Positions 51,378-61,511 of a stretch of 64,000 nt of DNA are shown here, one piece after another. Both the position numbers and the translations under genes were made by a program. The DNA is from Vulcanimicrobiota bacterium (GTDB taxonomy: Bacteria; Vulcanimicrobiota; Vulcanimicrobiia; Vulcanimicrobiales; Vulcanimicrobiaceae), in assembly GCA_003140215.1 (NCBI GenBank), contig PLJL01000004.1, positions 466,193 through 530,192 on the forward strand, in the 5' to 3' direction. The number at the start of each line of letters is the position of its first letter. Positions within the stretch are counted from its first letter, which is position 1. The notes beneath the pieces were generated by a model. The model was not told the origin of the DNA. It saw only the letters and a list, made by a program, of their open reading frames with translations, and searched no databases.

Positions 51378-52214
51378 TCAGCGCACGACGCGGGCGTCGG
51401 CGAGGTGAACGACCCGTTCGCGCCCCGCGACGTCGACGACGAGGCCGCCGTCGCGGTCCAATCGCAGCGCCGAGCCTTCGAGCACCGAGCCGTCGGCATC
51501 GAGCTGCAAGCGGTAGGGCGTACCGCGCAGCGCGGCGCGCTCTTCCCAGGCGCGCCCAACGTCGTTGGGACGATCGAGCACGTCGGCCAGCGCGTCCATC
51601 GCCGCGAGGATCCCCGCGAGTATCGCTTCACGCTCGGCGTGTAGCGCCGCGTCGGAGAGAAACGCCGGCGGCGGATCGATTTCGGCCAGCGTGCGTGCCT
51701 GCTCCGAGCCGGTTGCGGGCCGGCGCACGTTGAGCCCGATGCCGCAGCCGACGTGCGCGGTCGCGCCGAGCACGCGCGACGTGCACAAGATTCCCGCGGC
51801 CTTGCGAGAGGCGAGATCGAGGTCGTTGGGCCAGCGCAGATCCAGCCGCACGCCGCATCCTTCCTCGACGCCGTCGGCGACGGCCAACGCGGTCCAAAAC
51901 GGGACGCACCACAGCGCGTCGGTCGCCACCGCCGCCGGCAAGATGGTCGTGAACGTCAGCGCGCACCCGGCCGGCGCGTGCCAGCGCCGCCCGGACTTGC
52001 GGCCGCGCCCCGCCGTCTGAAACTCGGCGACCAACGTCGCACCGGCCGCCGACGGATCGCCCAGCAGCGCCGCCGCGTCGTCGTTGGTGCTGCCGGTCGT
52101 GCGTACGTAGCGGACCTCGGCGAGACGCGTGCCGCCGAGCGCAGCGCGCACGCGCGCGGCGTCCAGGAACCCCGACCCATCGCGTCCGCACGGAGGTGCG
52201 TCATCGTCCGGCAC
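51378..52214 (-). CDS. birA: Biotin--[acetyl-CoA-carboxylase] ligase
   Basis: The 278-residue enzyme attaches biotin to carboxylase biotin carriers. It has the biotinoyl-AMP motif GRGRKSGRRWHAPAG, WPNDLDLASRKAAGILC with the conserved Lys, and a C-terminal SH3-like part ending GRERVVHLADARVVR. No N-terminal winged helix is present, so it does not act as a biotin repressor. GTG 52214 has GGAGG directly upstream. It diverges from ndk with only a 16-base gap between starts. Confidence 0.93.
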   Translation of the reverse strand: MPDDDAPPCGRDGSGFLDAARVRAALGGTRLAEVRYVRTTGSTNDDAAALLGDPSAAGATLVAEFQTAGRGRKSGRRWHAPAGCALTFTTILPAAVATDALWCVPFWTALAVADGVEEGCGVRLDLRWPNDLDLASRKAAGILCTSRVLGATAHVGCGIGLNVRRPATGSEQARTLAEIDPPPAFLSDAALHAEREAILAGILAAMDALADVLDRPNDVGRAWEERAALRGTPYRLQLDADGSVLEGSALRLDRDGGLVVDVAGRERVVHLADARVVR

Positions 52215-52230
52215 GTATAGCCCCTCCGCT

Positions 52231-52686
52231 ATGGCAGTCGAACGGACCTTGATTCTCGCCAAAGGAGACGCGCTCGTGCGCGGCCTCGTCGGCGAGATCC
52301 TCGCGCGCTACGAGCGGCGCGGCTACACGATCCTGGGACTCAAGCTCATGCAGGTCAGCCGGGATCAGGCGCAGCGCCACTACGCCGAGCACGAGGGGAA
52401 GCCGTTCTTCGCGGGCTTGGTCGACTACATCACCGCGACGCCGGTCGTCGCGCTGGTGGTCGAGGGCCACGACGCTATCGAAGGCTGCCGTGCAACCAAC
52501 GGCGCGACGAATCCGATCAAGGCCACGCCGGGGACCGTTCGCGGCGACTTCGGGCAGACCGTCGGGCGCAATCTCGTCCACGCCTCGGACTCCCCCGCCG
52601 CAGCCGAGCGTGAGGTCGCGATCTTCTTTCACGACGCCGAGCTGTTCACGCGCGCGCACGCGCTCGCGGCCTGGCTCGCCGAGTAG
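52231..52686 (+). CDS. ndk: Nucleoside diphosphate kinase family protein
   Basis: The 151-residue protein has the NDPK fold: TLILAKGDALVRGLVGEI, HYAEHEGKPFF, VVEGHDAI, ATPGTVRGDFG and the active-site His in NLVHASDS. Two unusual changes are visible: the usual KPDA reads KGDA, and the site His context is HAS, not HGS. Other catalytic residues look present, so it is probably active, making NTPs from NDPs. It is followed by eno after 15 bases. Confidence 0.9.
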   Translation: MAVERTLILAKGDALVRGLVGEILARYERRGYTILGLKLMQVSRDQAQRHYAEHEGKPFFAGLVDYITATPVVALVVEGHDAIEGCRATNGATNPIKATPGTVRGDFGQTVGRNLVHASDSPAAAEREVAIFFHDAELFTRAHALAAWLAE

Positions 52687-54024
<1,338 letters not shown>

Positions 54025-54031
54025 GGGCTAC

Positions 54032-54103
54032 GGGCCCGTAGCTCAGCGGTAGAGCAGCCGGCTCATAACTGGTCGCGCGCTGGTTCGAATCCAGCCGGGC
54101 CCA
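54032..54103 (+). tRNA. tRNA with CAT anticodon (elongator Met or Ile2)
   Basis: A 72-nt cloverleaf: acceptor GGGCCCG/CGGGCCC, D arm GCTC...GAGC, anticodon arm GCCGG-CTCATAA-CTGGT and T arm GCTGG-TTCGAAT-CCAGC. Anticodon CAT. The first base pairs with the 3-prime strand, so it is not the initiator. It could be tRNA-Met or lysidine-modified tRNA-Ile. No CCA is encoded. Confidence 0.95.
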
Positions 54104-54120
54104 CGAGCATCGCCTGTCGG

Positions 54121-54195
54121 GGCGCCATAGTCTATCGGTTAGGACGCCGCCCTTTCAAGGCGGAGAGACGGGTTCAATTCCCGTTGGCGCTACCA
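54121..54195 (+). tRNA. tRNA-Glu (anticodon TTC)
   Basis: A 75-nt cloverleaf with encoded CCA: acceptor GGCGCCA/TGGCGCT (first pair G.T), anticodon arm CCGCC-CTTTCAA-GGCGG and T arm ACGGG-TTCAATT-CCCGT. It ends 5 bases before a strong terminator. Confidence 0.95.
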
Positions 54196-54200
54196 AACGA

Positions 54201-54227
54201 AGACCCCGTCGCAAGACGGGGTCTTTT
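54201..54227 (+). terminator. Intrinsic terminator after the tRNA genes
   Basis: A perfect 10-bp stem AGACCCCGTC/GACGGGGTCT with a GCAA tetraloop is followed by TTTCTC. It ends the ndk-eno-tRNA transcript or the tRNA pair. It lies inside the nominal 5-prime part of the GT2 frame, so that frame cannot start there. Confidence 0.9.
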
Positions 54228-54294
54228 CTCGGGTCGCGGGCGGGCCGGGTTAGGCAGCCGTGGCGGCGAAATCGCCGCTCGTGGAACGGTTCGT

Positions 54295-55289
54295 CTGAGC
54301 CCGACCGGATTCGGCGCGAGCAATCCGCGAGCGTCAGTCGTCATGTGCGTTTACAAGGATCTGCGCTTTCTGGGTGAAGCGGTCGGCAGCATCCTGCAGC
54401 AGCATTTCAGCGACTTCGAGTTCATCATCGTCGATGACGGAACGGGCGACGAGACGGTCCAAAGACTCGCGATGCGAGACCCGCGCATCAAGGTCGTGGT
54501 CAACGAGCGGAACGTAGGCGCAGCCGCTGCGAGCAATCTAGGGATCGCGGAAGCGCAATCCGACATCATCGTTCGTCTGGACGCCGACGACGTGGCGGAG
54601 CCGACGCATATCGGACGGCTGGTAGCGGAGCTGGAGCGAGATCCCGACCTCGGCTTAGTCGGAAGTTCCGTCCGATTCATCGATGAGGAAGGGCGCCTCC
54701 TGGGCGCACAGGGCATGCCCGAAACCGATGTCGACGTGCGGTGGACGCTTCTGTTTCACAATCCGTTCTACCACTCGTCGGTCGCCTTTCGCCGAAGCTG
54801 TTTCGAAGCAGCAGGCCCATACAAGGAAGCGAACTGATCTCCCACGATCATTTCCTCTGGTTTAGTATGCTGGATGTTTGTCGGGCGCACAACATTGCGG
54901 AGCCTCTCTTGCGGTACCGAATAAACCCGCGCGGGCTTACGGGGCAACCTTCGAAGAACCCGCGGGGAAGGACCCATGCCATTCGTGAAAAGCTGTGGGC
55001 GCGTCTGGGGTTGAACTACGATCTGTACGACAATGTCCTCGCCGCGGATATTAGTGGGTTTTTGCGGGGCAACGACATCGAGCCGCTGCGGCGCGGTCCC
55101 GCATACGATCGTATGCTGACGGTGTTACTGCGGTTTGCGGCGATGATGCAACCGCTAGCGCGCGACGAGGACCGCGCCTCGCTGCGTCGGCTGACTCGGG
55201 GTTTGGCCTCACGCGTGCTCGACAGCCCTCCTGCCTTGCCTCACGAGCTGGATCGAGTCATGCGTCTGTGCTCCGCATTGGAGTTGTAG
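54295..55289 (+). pseudogene. Frameshifted family-2 glycosyltransferase remnant
   Basis: Two frames together form one GT2 protein. The first, ending at TGA 54835-54837, has ASVVMCVYKDLRFLGEAV, FEFIIVDDGTGDETV and VRLDADDVAEP (DxD). The second, from about 54828 to 55289, continues with SHDHFLWFSML and EPLLRYRINPRGLTGQ. The frames overlap at AAGGAAGCGAACTG, so a single-base indel would restore a full enzyme. Nor does the first frame have a usual start: no ATG/GTG/TTG lies in it between the terminator and the conserved first strand. A CTG at 54295 is used only to mark the limit. A sequencing error could explain the indel but not the missing start. Confidence 0.75.
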
Positions 55290-56430
55290 CGGTGCTGCTC
55301 AGCCAAGCGATCACGTCGTCGCCGATTCCGAGCACGCGCATGCGGTTCAACAGCTCGTCACGGTATTCGGCGCCGAGCAGCCAGTGATAGTGAAGCAGGA
55401 CGATGTCGAGCTTCGGCCAACGGAACTCCCCGTCGCTATCCGTGATCAGGTTCAGCGGCACGTTGTAACGCTCGTCGTACACCAGAACGTCGCGGGTGCT
55501 CGCATGGATCGCCACGCTCATCGCGGCTTGGCTGGAACCCCACCATTCGCTCGCGTCGAGGCCGACATGACCCGTCGATGCAAAAACGGAGACTCCGCGA
55601 TCGCGTAGCGGCCGCAGGTCGTGCAAGCGGGACTCCTCGAACACGCGACGCACTTCGCGGAAGATACCGAGCGAGCGCCGCGCGATGCAAAACCCGCCGT
55701 TGTAGCTGGCGCGGAGCCGGGTGCCTTCGATGGATGCCGTCACGTACGGCAGCGCGTCGGGCGAGATGCCGGCGATCTCGCTCATCGCGGACCAGTAGGG
55801 GTCGAGCGGGTCCCCGATCCCGGTTGACGCCGAGCCCTTCATGTCGACGGGGCGGACGCCCACGTCCGCGCGGCGGAACGACGGCGCGCGGACGAAGAGC
55901 ATGTCGGAATCGAGCAGGACGATGTATGCAGTGTCGAGGTGCGACTCCGCCCAGCTGCCGGTCACGATGCGGTTGATCGTCAGATAGGGGCTGCCGGTCT
56001 CGTTGAGCGGCTCACAGACGTAGCGGCAGCCAAGGTCTGCCAGCCGGCGCTCGCTGTGTGCCGAGATGGGATGGATCGGACGCGGATTGACCGCGACGAT
56101 CGGGGAGGTCGCGTAGACGCCTCCGAAACGCCGGATGCTCGCGCACAACACCAAAGCCTGCGCCTCGATCGCGGTACCTTCGATGCAGCAGACGAACGTG
56201 ATCTCGTGCGGCTCGATCTCGTCTGACGGCATCAGCTTCACAGCCGGGTCGCAGAGCACGGACCGCGCGTCGCTTCCGAGGCCGCGCAAGACGGGCTCCC
56301 GGGCGTACACGCTGACGAGCAGATCGAGGTCCCAGCCGCGGCGCCGGGATTCATCGACGAGCCCCAGGCCCTCGTAGTACCGGTGCCCCCCGAAGGTGCT
56401 GAGGCGGTGATGCAGCGCGCCGAGTCTCAC
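55258..56430 (-). CDS. Glycosyltransferase-like protein (GT-A-type DxD)
   Basis: The 390-residue protein begins at GTG 56430 with RLGALHHRLSTFGGHRYYEGL, which resembles the start of a glycosyltransferase. The middle has EITFVCCIEGTAIEAQALVL, AYIVLLDSDMLFV (DxD-like), YNGGFCIARRSLGIF and ends with LLHYHWLLGAEYRDELLNRM. The fold suggests a nucleotide-sugar transferase acting in the cytosol. No exact family is recognised. A TTG at 56484 would extend it by 18 residues. Its 3-prime end overlaps the GT2 remnant on the other strand by 32 bases. Confidence 0.65.
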   Translation of the reverse strand: MRLGALHHRLSTFGGHRYYEGLGLVDESRRRGWDLDLLVSVYAREPVLRGLGSDARSVLCDPAVKLMPSDEIEPHEITFVCCIEGTAIEAQALVLCASIRRFGGVYATSPIVAVNPRPIHPISAHSERRLADLGCRYVCEPLNETGSPYLTINRIVTGSWAESHLDTAYIVLLDSDMLFVRAPSFRRADVGVRPVDMKGSASTGIGDPLDPYWSAMSEIAGISPDALPYVTASIEGTRLRASYNGGFCIARRSLGIFREVRRVFEESRLHDLRPLRDRGVSVFASTGHVGLDASEWWGSSQAAMSVAIHASTRDVLVYDERYNVPLNLITDSDGEFRWPKLDIVLLHYHWLLGAEYRDELLNRMRVLGIGDDVIAWLSSTATTPMRSTDA

Positions 56431-56484
56431 GGTTGGCGGATTCGGCGCTCCGGATAGTGAAGTCCGTTCAATGGCTAGTAGCAA

Positions 56485-57084
56485 ATGAACCGGGCGCTGA
56501 TCGTCGTGGGTGGCCTCGTCATCATCGTATTGATCGTGGTGATGGCGCTGGCCGGTACCTATAACCGATTGGTCACGCTCGACCAGGCGGTCCAGTCACA
56601 GTGGGCGCAAGTCGAGAGCGTCTATCAGCGACGCGCCGATCTGATCCCGAATCTCGTCGCGACGGTCAAGGGTGCCGCGAACTTCGAGAAGAGCACGTAC
56701 GTCGCCGTCGCGGAGGCGCGCTCCAAGGTGGGTCAGCTCAACCTTGGGAGCGGGGTGCCGAACGACCCCGCCGCGTTCGCGAAGTTCACCGCCGCGCAGG
56801 ACGGCCTCTCGTCAGCCTTGTCGCACCTGCTGGCGGTCGTCGAGAACTATCCCGACCTCAAAGCGACCCAGAACTTTGCGGATCTTCAAGCGCAGCTCGA
56901 AGGGACGGAAAACCGGATCGCCGTCGAGCGAATGCGCTTCAACCAGGCCGCTCAGGCGTTCAATACCACGCGCGACACGTTCCCAACCGTGCTCGTCGCG
57001 GGCTTGTTCGGGTCGCGCTTCAACGAGAAGGCGTATTTCAAATCGCAGCCGGGTTCCGAGACCGCTCCGCAGGTGAAGCTCTAG
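56485..57084 (+). CDS. lemA: LemA family protein
   Basis: The 199-residue protein has an N-terminal TM (ALIVVGGLVIIVLIVVMAL), then the LemA helical domain: YNRLVTLDQAVQSQWAQVESVYQRRADLIPNLV (first helix pair), GLSSALSHLLAVVENYPDLKA, and ENRIAVERMRFNQAAQAFN. LemA proteins are envelope-anchored and of unclear role; they usually travel with TPM-domain proteins, as here. Start ATG 56485 is divergent from the glycosyltransferase gene. Confidence 0.93.
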   Translation: MNRALIVVGGLVIIVLIVVMALAGTYNRLVTLDQAVQSQWAQVESVYQRRADLIPNLVATVKGAANFEKSTYVAVAEARSKVGQLNLGSGVPNDPAAFAKFTAAQDGLSSALSHLLAVVENYPDLKATQNFADLQAQLEGTENRIAVERMRFNQAAQAFNTTRDTFPTVLVAGLFGSRFNEKAYFKSQPGSETAPQVKL

Positions 57085-57088
57085 CCGG

Positions 57089-57883
57089 ATGCGCACCATC
57101 CGTTGGCCGCTGGCGCTGGTGATGCTCGTCGGGCTGATGAGTGCGGCGAACGGCGCCGAGGTCTCCGTCCCGCCCTCGCCGGCGCAATGGGCTACCGACA
57201 CGGCCGGCTTTCTGAAGCCGCAAACAATTGCGACCCTCAACGCTCGCCTGCGCGCGTATCAAACCAGTACCGGACATCAGGTTCTGGTCTACGTTGCGCC
57301 GACGACCGGTACGACGCCGACCGAGGACTGGACCGTGCGCGCGTTTGCACGCTGGAAGGTTGGGCGCAAGGGGCTCGATGACGGTCTGATCCTGTTCGTC
57401 TTCCCGAACGACCACAAGGTGCGCATCGAGGTCGGCTACGGGCTCGAGCAAACCGTCCCCGATGCGACCGCGGCACGCATCATCCGCGACGCGATCACGC
57501 CCAAGCTTCGCGCCGGACAATCCGACGACGCCGTGTTCGCGGGCGTTGACGCGATTCTCGGCACGATCGGGGGCGAAGCGCGCGGCAAGGGCGACGTTGC
57601 GTCGGTTCCGCGCGCAACGCCGGTGCCGGAGTATTCCGACACCGGTACGGACCCGGTCGGGGTCGCACTCGGCGTCCTGCTGGGCCTGCTGATCGTGATC
57701 GGCGTTGTCGTTACGGTCGCGCGCATGCCTCGCGGACCGTATATCAGTAGCCGCAGCAGCGGGTTCGGGCTCTGGAGTCTGCTCTCGGTGGGCGCCGGCT
57801 TCGTGGGCGGCGGCGGCGGCGGCGGCGGATTTTCGGGAGGCGGCGGTTTCTCGGGCGGGGGAGGAGCGACCGGGTCATGGTGA
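57089..57883 (+). CDS. TPM-domain protein (YgcG-like)
   Basis: The 264-residue protein has a signal peptide ending about NGAEVS. A TPM domain follows (about 30-160: FLKPQTIATLNARLRAYQTSTGHQVLVYVAP, LDDGLILFVFPNDHKVRIEVGYGLE), then a TM at about 190-210 and a Gly-rich tail with GGGGFSGGGG and ending GSW. The order matches YgcG. It is expected at the envelope with the TPM domain outside. It starts 4 bases after lemA. Confidence 0.92.
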   Translation: MRTIRWPLALVMLVGLMSAANGAEVSVPPSPAQWATDTAGFLKPQTIATLNARLRAYQTSTGHQVLVYVAPTTGTTPTEDWTVRAFARWKVGRKGLDDGLILFVFPNDHKVRIEVGYGLEQTVPDATAARIIRDAITPKLRAGQSDDAVFAGVDAILGTIGGEARGKGDVASVPRATPVPEYSDTGTDPVGVALGVLLGLLIVIGVVVTVARMPRGPYISSRSSGFGLWSLLSVGAGFVGGGGGGGGFSGGGGFSGGGGATGSW

Positions 57884-58284
57884 ACGCGGGGCTGCACCGG
57901 TTCGTCGACAAGAAGCGCGTTCGGGAGGCGATCGTTCGGGCCGAAGAAGCGACGGCTGCACCGATCGCGGTTTCGATCGTCCCGCACGTCCCGGGCGACG
58001 TTCATGCTGCGGCGCTGCGTGCTCTCCATCGACGTGGTCTGTACCGCGCGCCCGATCGCAATGCCGTGCATTTCTTCGTCGTCCCGTCGCGGCGCGAATT
58101 TGCGGTCGTCGGCGACGCGGGGGCGCACGAACGGCTCGGGCAAGACGTGTGGAATAGCGTGGCCGCGACGGTCGAGAAGCATTTTCGCCTGGGCGATCCG
58201 ACCGCCGGCTTAGTTGCAGGGATCGAAGAAGTGGGCCGCCATTTGGCACGGCACTTCCCGCGCCAGCCGCCCTCCTCGCGCTAG
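57877..58284 (+). CDS. Cytosolic TPM-domain protein
   Basis: The 135-residue protein is a single TPM domain: IVRAEEATAAPIAVSIVPHV, RNAVHFFVVPSRREFAVVGDAGAHERLG, and LVAGIEEVGRHLARHF. No signal peptide or TM is present. It overlaps the preceding gene by 7 bases. The lemA-TPM-TPM set is a known conserved cluster whose function is not established. Confidence 0.9.
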   Translation: MVNAGLHRFVDKKRVREAIVRAEEATAAPIAVSIVPHVPGDVHAAALRALHRRGLYRAPDRNAVHFFVVPSRREFAVVGDAGAHERLGQDVWNSVAATVEKHFRLGDPTAGLVAGIEEVGRHLARHFPRQPPSSR

Positions 58285-58320
58285 CAGTACACGATCACCG
58301 GCAAGCCCCTTCGGCGAAGC

Positions 58321-58749
58321 TTAGGCCGGCTGGGCCGCGGGCGGCTTGAGCGCGGTGCGGTAGCCCGCATAGACGGCGATCGCATAGAACAGCACGTCCA
58401 TGATGTTGAAGTCGGCGCGCAGCGCGTCTACGGCGAATGCGGGCCGGCGTGCTAACGCGAGCAGCACGACGGCGATCGGATAGTGCTCGTGCTGCGCGAT
58501 CGTGACGCCCACCGCGCCCAGATTGCCGAGCACGCAACCCAAGAACGCGACGACGCCGGCGATGACGCCGTCGGCGCGTTCGCGCCCGCCGCTGAGCGTG
58601 CGCATCCCGAGGCCGGCCAAAAAGCCGACGCCCAGCGCCATGTAGCCGATCTGATAGCTGGTCGCCGCGGTGATGGCGGCCCAGGCGATCGCGCCGACGA
58701 TCGCGCCGGCGATTGCGGCGAGCGTGCCGGCCAGGAGTTTGGGGCTCAT
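58321..58749 (-). CDS. Four-helix membrane protein of unknown function
   Basis: The 142-residue protein has about four hydrophobic helices (LLAGTLAAIAGAIVGAIAWAA, MALGVGFLAGLGMRT, IAGVVAFLGCVLGNLGAVG, MDVLFYAIAVYAGYRTAL). I recognise no family with certainty. It is separated from the MATE gene by 60 bases and lies in the same orientation, so they may share a transcript. Confidence 0.7.
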   Translation of the reverse strand: MSPKLLAGTLAAIAGAIVGAIAWAAITAATSYQIGYMALGVGFLAGLGMRTLSGGRERADGVIAGVVAFLGCVLGNLGAVGVTIAQHEHYPIAVVLLALARRPAFAVDALRADFNIMDVLFYAIAVYAGYRTALKPPAAQPA

Positions 58750-58809
58750 GAGGGTCTTTTCGAACGGTTGCTCTGCCGGCCCTTCCCAGCGTGCGGGTGA
58801 CCTGAGCGG

Positions 58810-60210
58810 CTACGTCGTTGCCGGAACGGGCGCGTTGTCCTCGAGCAGCGCCGTGAGCTTCTTGCGACGCCAAAAACCGTAGTAGTAGATCGTCTGGAAG
58901 ATCAAGCCGCAGCAGAACGCGACGGGATAGGCCACCCACACGCCGCGCAAGCCGTATTTCGGCGCGAGCGCGTAAGCGACCGGGACCTCGATCGCCCAGA
59001 TGGCGATGATCGAGAGCAGCGTCGGCCACACCACGGTGCCGCTCGAGCGCATCAAGCCCGAGAGCACGCTGGTGGTTCCGAAGACCGCGTAGCTCCACAG
59101 CGTGATCGCGAGCAGGTCATGCGCCGTCGCGATGACCTTGGCGTCGGTGACGAACAGGGTGAGGATCGCGTCGTTGAAGACGTAGACGAGCCCGATGAGG
59201 GCGCCGCAGATCACCCAGTTCAAGCTGATCCCGGCCCGGGCGATGCGCCGCAAGCGGTCGAAGCGCTTGGCCCCGATCGACTGCGCGCCGAAAATCGAGG
59301 ATGCGATCCCGATCGAGATCGCCGGGAACTGCACGTACGACACGATCTGGTTCACCGCACCGTACGCCGCGGTCGCCGACGAGCCGAAGCGGTTGACCAG
59401 CGAGATGACGGCGATCTCGGCCAGCGATACCATGACCATTTGCAGGCCGGCGGGGATCCCGATGCGCACCAGCGCCGCCAACAGCTTTGGTTCGATGTTC
59501 ATGTGGCGTACGATCGACATGTCCAGCGCGAGCGGGTTCTTCTCGGCCGCCAAGGCGATGAGCAGGTAGGCGAGACCGAAGACATTGGCCACGATGTTGC
59601 CGACCGCCGCGCTCACGATCCCGAGCTGTGGCAGCCCGAACCAGCCGCGAATGAGCGCCGGCGTCAGGACGAGGATCAGTACGGTGCTGACGATGAGCGA
59701 CAGGAACGGCGTCCGCGAGTCGCCGGTGCCGCGGACGAACGTTGTGTAGGCGAGGTAGACGAAGAGCAGCGGCAGCGCCAAGAACGTGACGTGCGCGTAG
59801 GCGAGCGCATCGTCGAAGACGTCCGAGGGCGTGCCGATCAGGTGCAGCAGCGGCGTCAGAAAGAACCAGCTCGCCGCGCCGATCACCGCGCCCGCGACGA
59901 GCGCGACGGCGAGCGTCGTGCCGGCGACCGCCTTGAGCCGCTCCTCGTTGTGGGCGCCATAGGCTTGCCCGATCAGCACCGTGCTGCCGCTCGCGATCCC
60001 GATGAAGAACGCGATCATGAAGAAGAGGATCGGGAAAAGCGACGACGCGGCCGCGAGCGCGCCGACCCCGATGAGCCGCCCCAGGTAGATGCTGTTGAGC
60101 GTCGCCGACGCCGACTGCAAAATGTTACTGAGCATCAGCGGGACGAGGAAGACCAGCATCGCCTGCCAGATCGGCCGGGAGTCGTCGAGGGCGAGGCGGC
60201 GCTGCTGCAT
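58810..60210 (-). CDS. MATE family efflux transporter
   Basis: The 466-residue inner-membrane antiporter has twelve hydrophobic helices and family motifs: MLSNILQSASATLNSIYLGRLIGVGALAA at the start, GSTVLIGQAYGAHNEERL, GTGDSRTPFLSL, AYGAVNQIVSYVQFPA and IGAKRFDRLRRIA. It should export cationic or drug-like compounds using Na+ or H+. ATG 60210 is used; a GTG at 60237 is possible and would add nine residues. Confidence 0.92.
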   Translation of the reverse strand: MQQRRLALDDSRPIWQAMLVFLVPLMLSNILQSASATLNSIYLGRLIGVGALAAASSLFPILFFMIAFFIGIASGSTVLIGQAYGAHNEERLKAVAGTTLAVALVAGAVIGAASWFFLTPLLHLIGTPSDVFDDALAYAHVTFLALPLLFVYLAYTTFVRGTGDSRTPFLSLIVSTVLILVLTPALIRGWFGLPQLGIVSAAVGNIVANVFGLAYLLIALAAEKNPLALDMSIVRHMNIEPKLLAALVRIGIPAGLQMVMVSLAEIAVISLVNRFGSSATAAYGAVNQIVSYVQFPAISIGIASSIFGAQSIGAKRFDRLRRIARAGISLNWVICGALIGLVYVFNDAILTLFVTDAKVIATAHDLLAITLWSYAVFGTTSVLSGLMRSSGTVVWPTLLSIIAIWAIEVPVAYALAPKYGLRGVWVAYPVAFCCGLIFQTIYYYGFWRRKKLTALLEDNAPVPATT

Positions 60211-60270
60211 CCGGGACAGTGCCCCATCCGGGGACACCTCTCCCGCGCGGCGAAACCACGTCCGCGCGGC

Positions 60271-60342
60271 GGGCGATTAGCTCAGCGGGAGAGCAGCTCC
60301 TTTACACGGAGAAGGTCGGCGGTTCGAATCCGTCATCGCCCA
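60271..60342 (+). tRNA. tRNA-Val (anticodon TAC)
   Basis: A 72-nt cloverleaf: acceptor GGGCGAT/ATCGCCC, D arm GCTC...GAGC, anticodon arm GCTCC-TTTACAC-GGAGA (outer pair mismatched) and T arm GGCGG-TTCGAAT-CCGTC. Anticodon TAC, no encoded CCA. It lies between the MATE gene and the sulfotransferase gene; the 254 bases after it contain only a short CACATG/CATGTG hairpin. Confidence 0.94.
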
Positions 60343-60596
60343 CATCCGGCACATGTTGCTATTGCGGCATGTGAGACCGGAGACGATGGGACGGGACCGA
60401 CCACGAACGTCCCTCCATTGCTGCATCCGACGCCGGCATACGTGGCGGAATAGCCGCCATGGGACTTCCTCTGCGCGCTAACGTGGTGCAGACATCCGTG
60501 AGAGTTTCCAAATAGAAACGAAGCCGAATCCAGGAGGGCCAGGCCGCGCCAAGGCGGATTCGAGGGAAGGCCTCGCCCGTTTTTGAATCACACGCC

Positions 60597-61511
60597 ATGC
60601 GCCGATGCTTTGTTCATGTTGGCACGCATAAGACCGGAACGACGTCCGTACAGGCCTTCCTGGCGATGAATGACAGAGCGTTGCGTTCGGCCGGGATTCT
60701 CGCGCCGTTGACCGGGCGCCCGAATCACTTACCTGAGTATCCAAACTTCGGTCATCACAACATTGCATGGGAATTGAACGAGGATCCTCGTTTCCGGCCC
60801 GAGTCGGGAACGTTGAACGCGCTCGTATCGGAGATAGCGCGGGTCGCGTCGCACGTGGTAGTTTTGAGTTCGGAGGATTTCGAATATCTTCATGCAAAGC
60901 CGGCGGCCTTGCATGAGCTGGCTCGCGCATTGTGCGATATTGGTTACGAAATTGAATTCATCGCGTACCTGCGTCCACAAGGTGAATACGCGCAATCGCT
61001 ATATCTTACGTTACTCCACTTCGGCCTTAGCCTGTGTTTTTCGGACTTTCTAGACATAATACTTCAGCGTGGCGCCTTTACGTTTGCCGATCGTTGGATC
61101 TTCCAATTCGACTACAAGAAACTGCTCGATGCTCTTGCTGATGTGGCCGGGCCTCGCGGCATGTCCGTGCGGCGCTATCGACAGAACGCTGAAGCTAGCC
61201 TCTTACTTGCAGAGTTCGCTTCAATTGTGCAGACCCCGAGCGCGAATCCGGCGTTCGACCAATTTATCCTGCCCGGCCGAATGAATCGTAGAATATCGCT
61301 GGAAACCGCCTGCGAGTTCTTAATAGATAACCAAGCTCCTTCGCACCATCGCGAAATACGCGAGGCGGCATCGCGCGGTTTATTATTGAAAGCTGAGGAC
61401 GGAGCCCGACTTCTCGCGCGATTTAGCGCGGACAATGATGATCTCGCCAAGAAATATGGAATCCACCTCCCAGTCCTCGGTTCCGCCTTTAGCAATGAAC
61501 GGGCGCCTTAG
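60597..61511 (+). CDS. Sulfotransferase family protein
   Basis: The 304-residue protein starts CFVHVGTHKTGTTSVQAFL, the 5-prime phosphosulfate-binding loop of PAPS sulfotransferases, and later has VVVLSSEDFEYL and YLRPQGEYAQSLYLTLLHFG (3-prime phosphate region). It should transfer sulfate to a sugar or small molecule in the cytosol. The gene is visibly more A/T-rich than most of the window, which suggests transfer. It overlaps the methyltransferase gene by 4 bases, tail to tail. Confidence 0.85.
   Translation: MRRCFVHVGTHKTGTTSVQAFLAMNDRALRSAGILAPLTGRPNHLPEYPNFGHHNIAWELNEDPRFRPESGTLNALVSEIARVASHVVVLSSEDFEYLHAKPAALHELARALCDIGYEIEFIAYLRPQGEYAQSLYLTLLHFGLSLCFSDFLDIILQRGAFTFADRWIFQFDYKKLLDALADVAGPRGMSVRRYRQNAEASLLLAEFASIVQTPSANPAFDQFILPGRMNRRISLETACEFLIDNQAPSHHREIREAASRGLLLKAEDGARLLARFSADNDDLAKKYGIHLPVLGSAFSNERAP

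Noticed and set aside
54032..54103. Initiator tRNA
   Set aside because: The first base G pairs with the 3-prime strand; initiator tRNAs have an unpaired first position.
54184..54294. A TTG-initiated start for the GT2 frame inside the tRNA-Glu end
   Set aside because: This would place the start codon in the tRNA and run the protein through a strong terminator hairpin; the first 35 residues have no homology.
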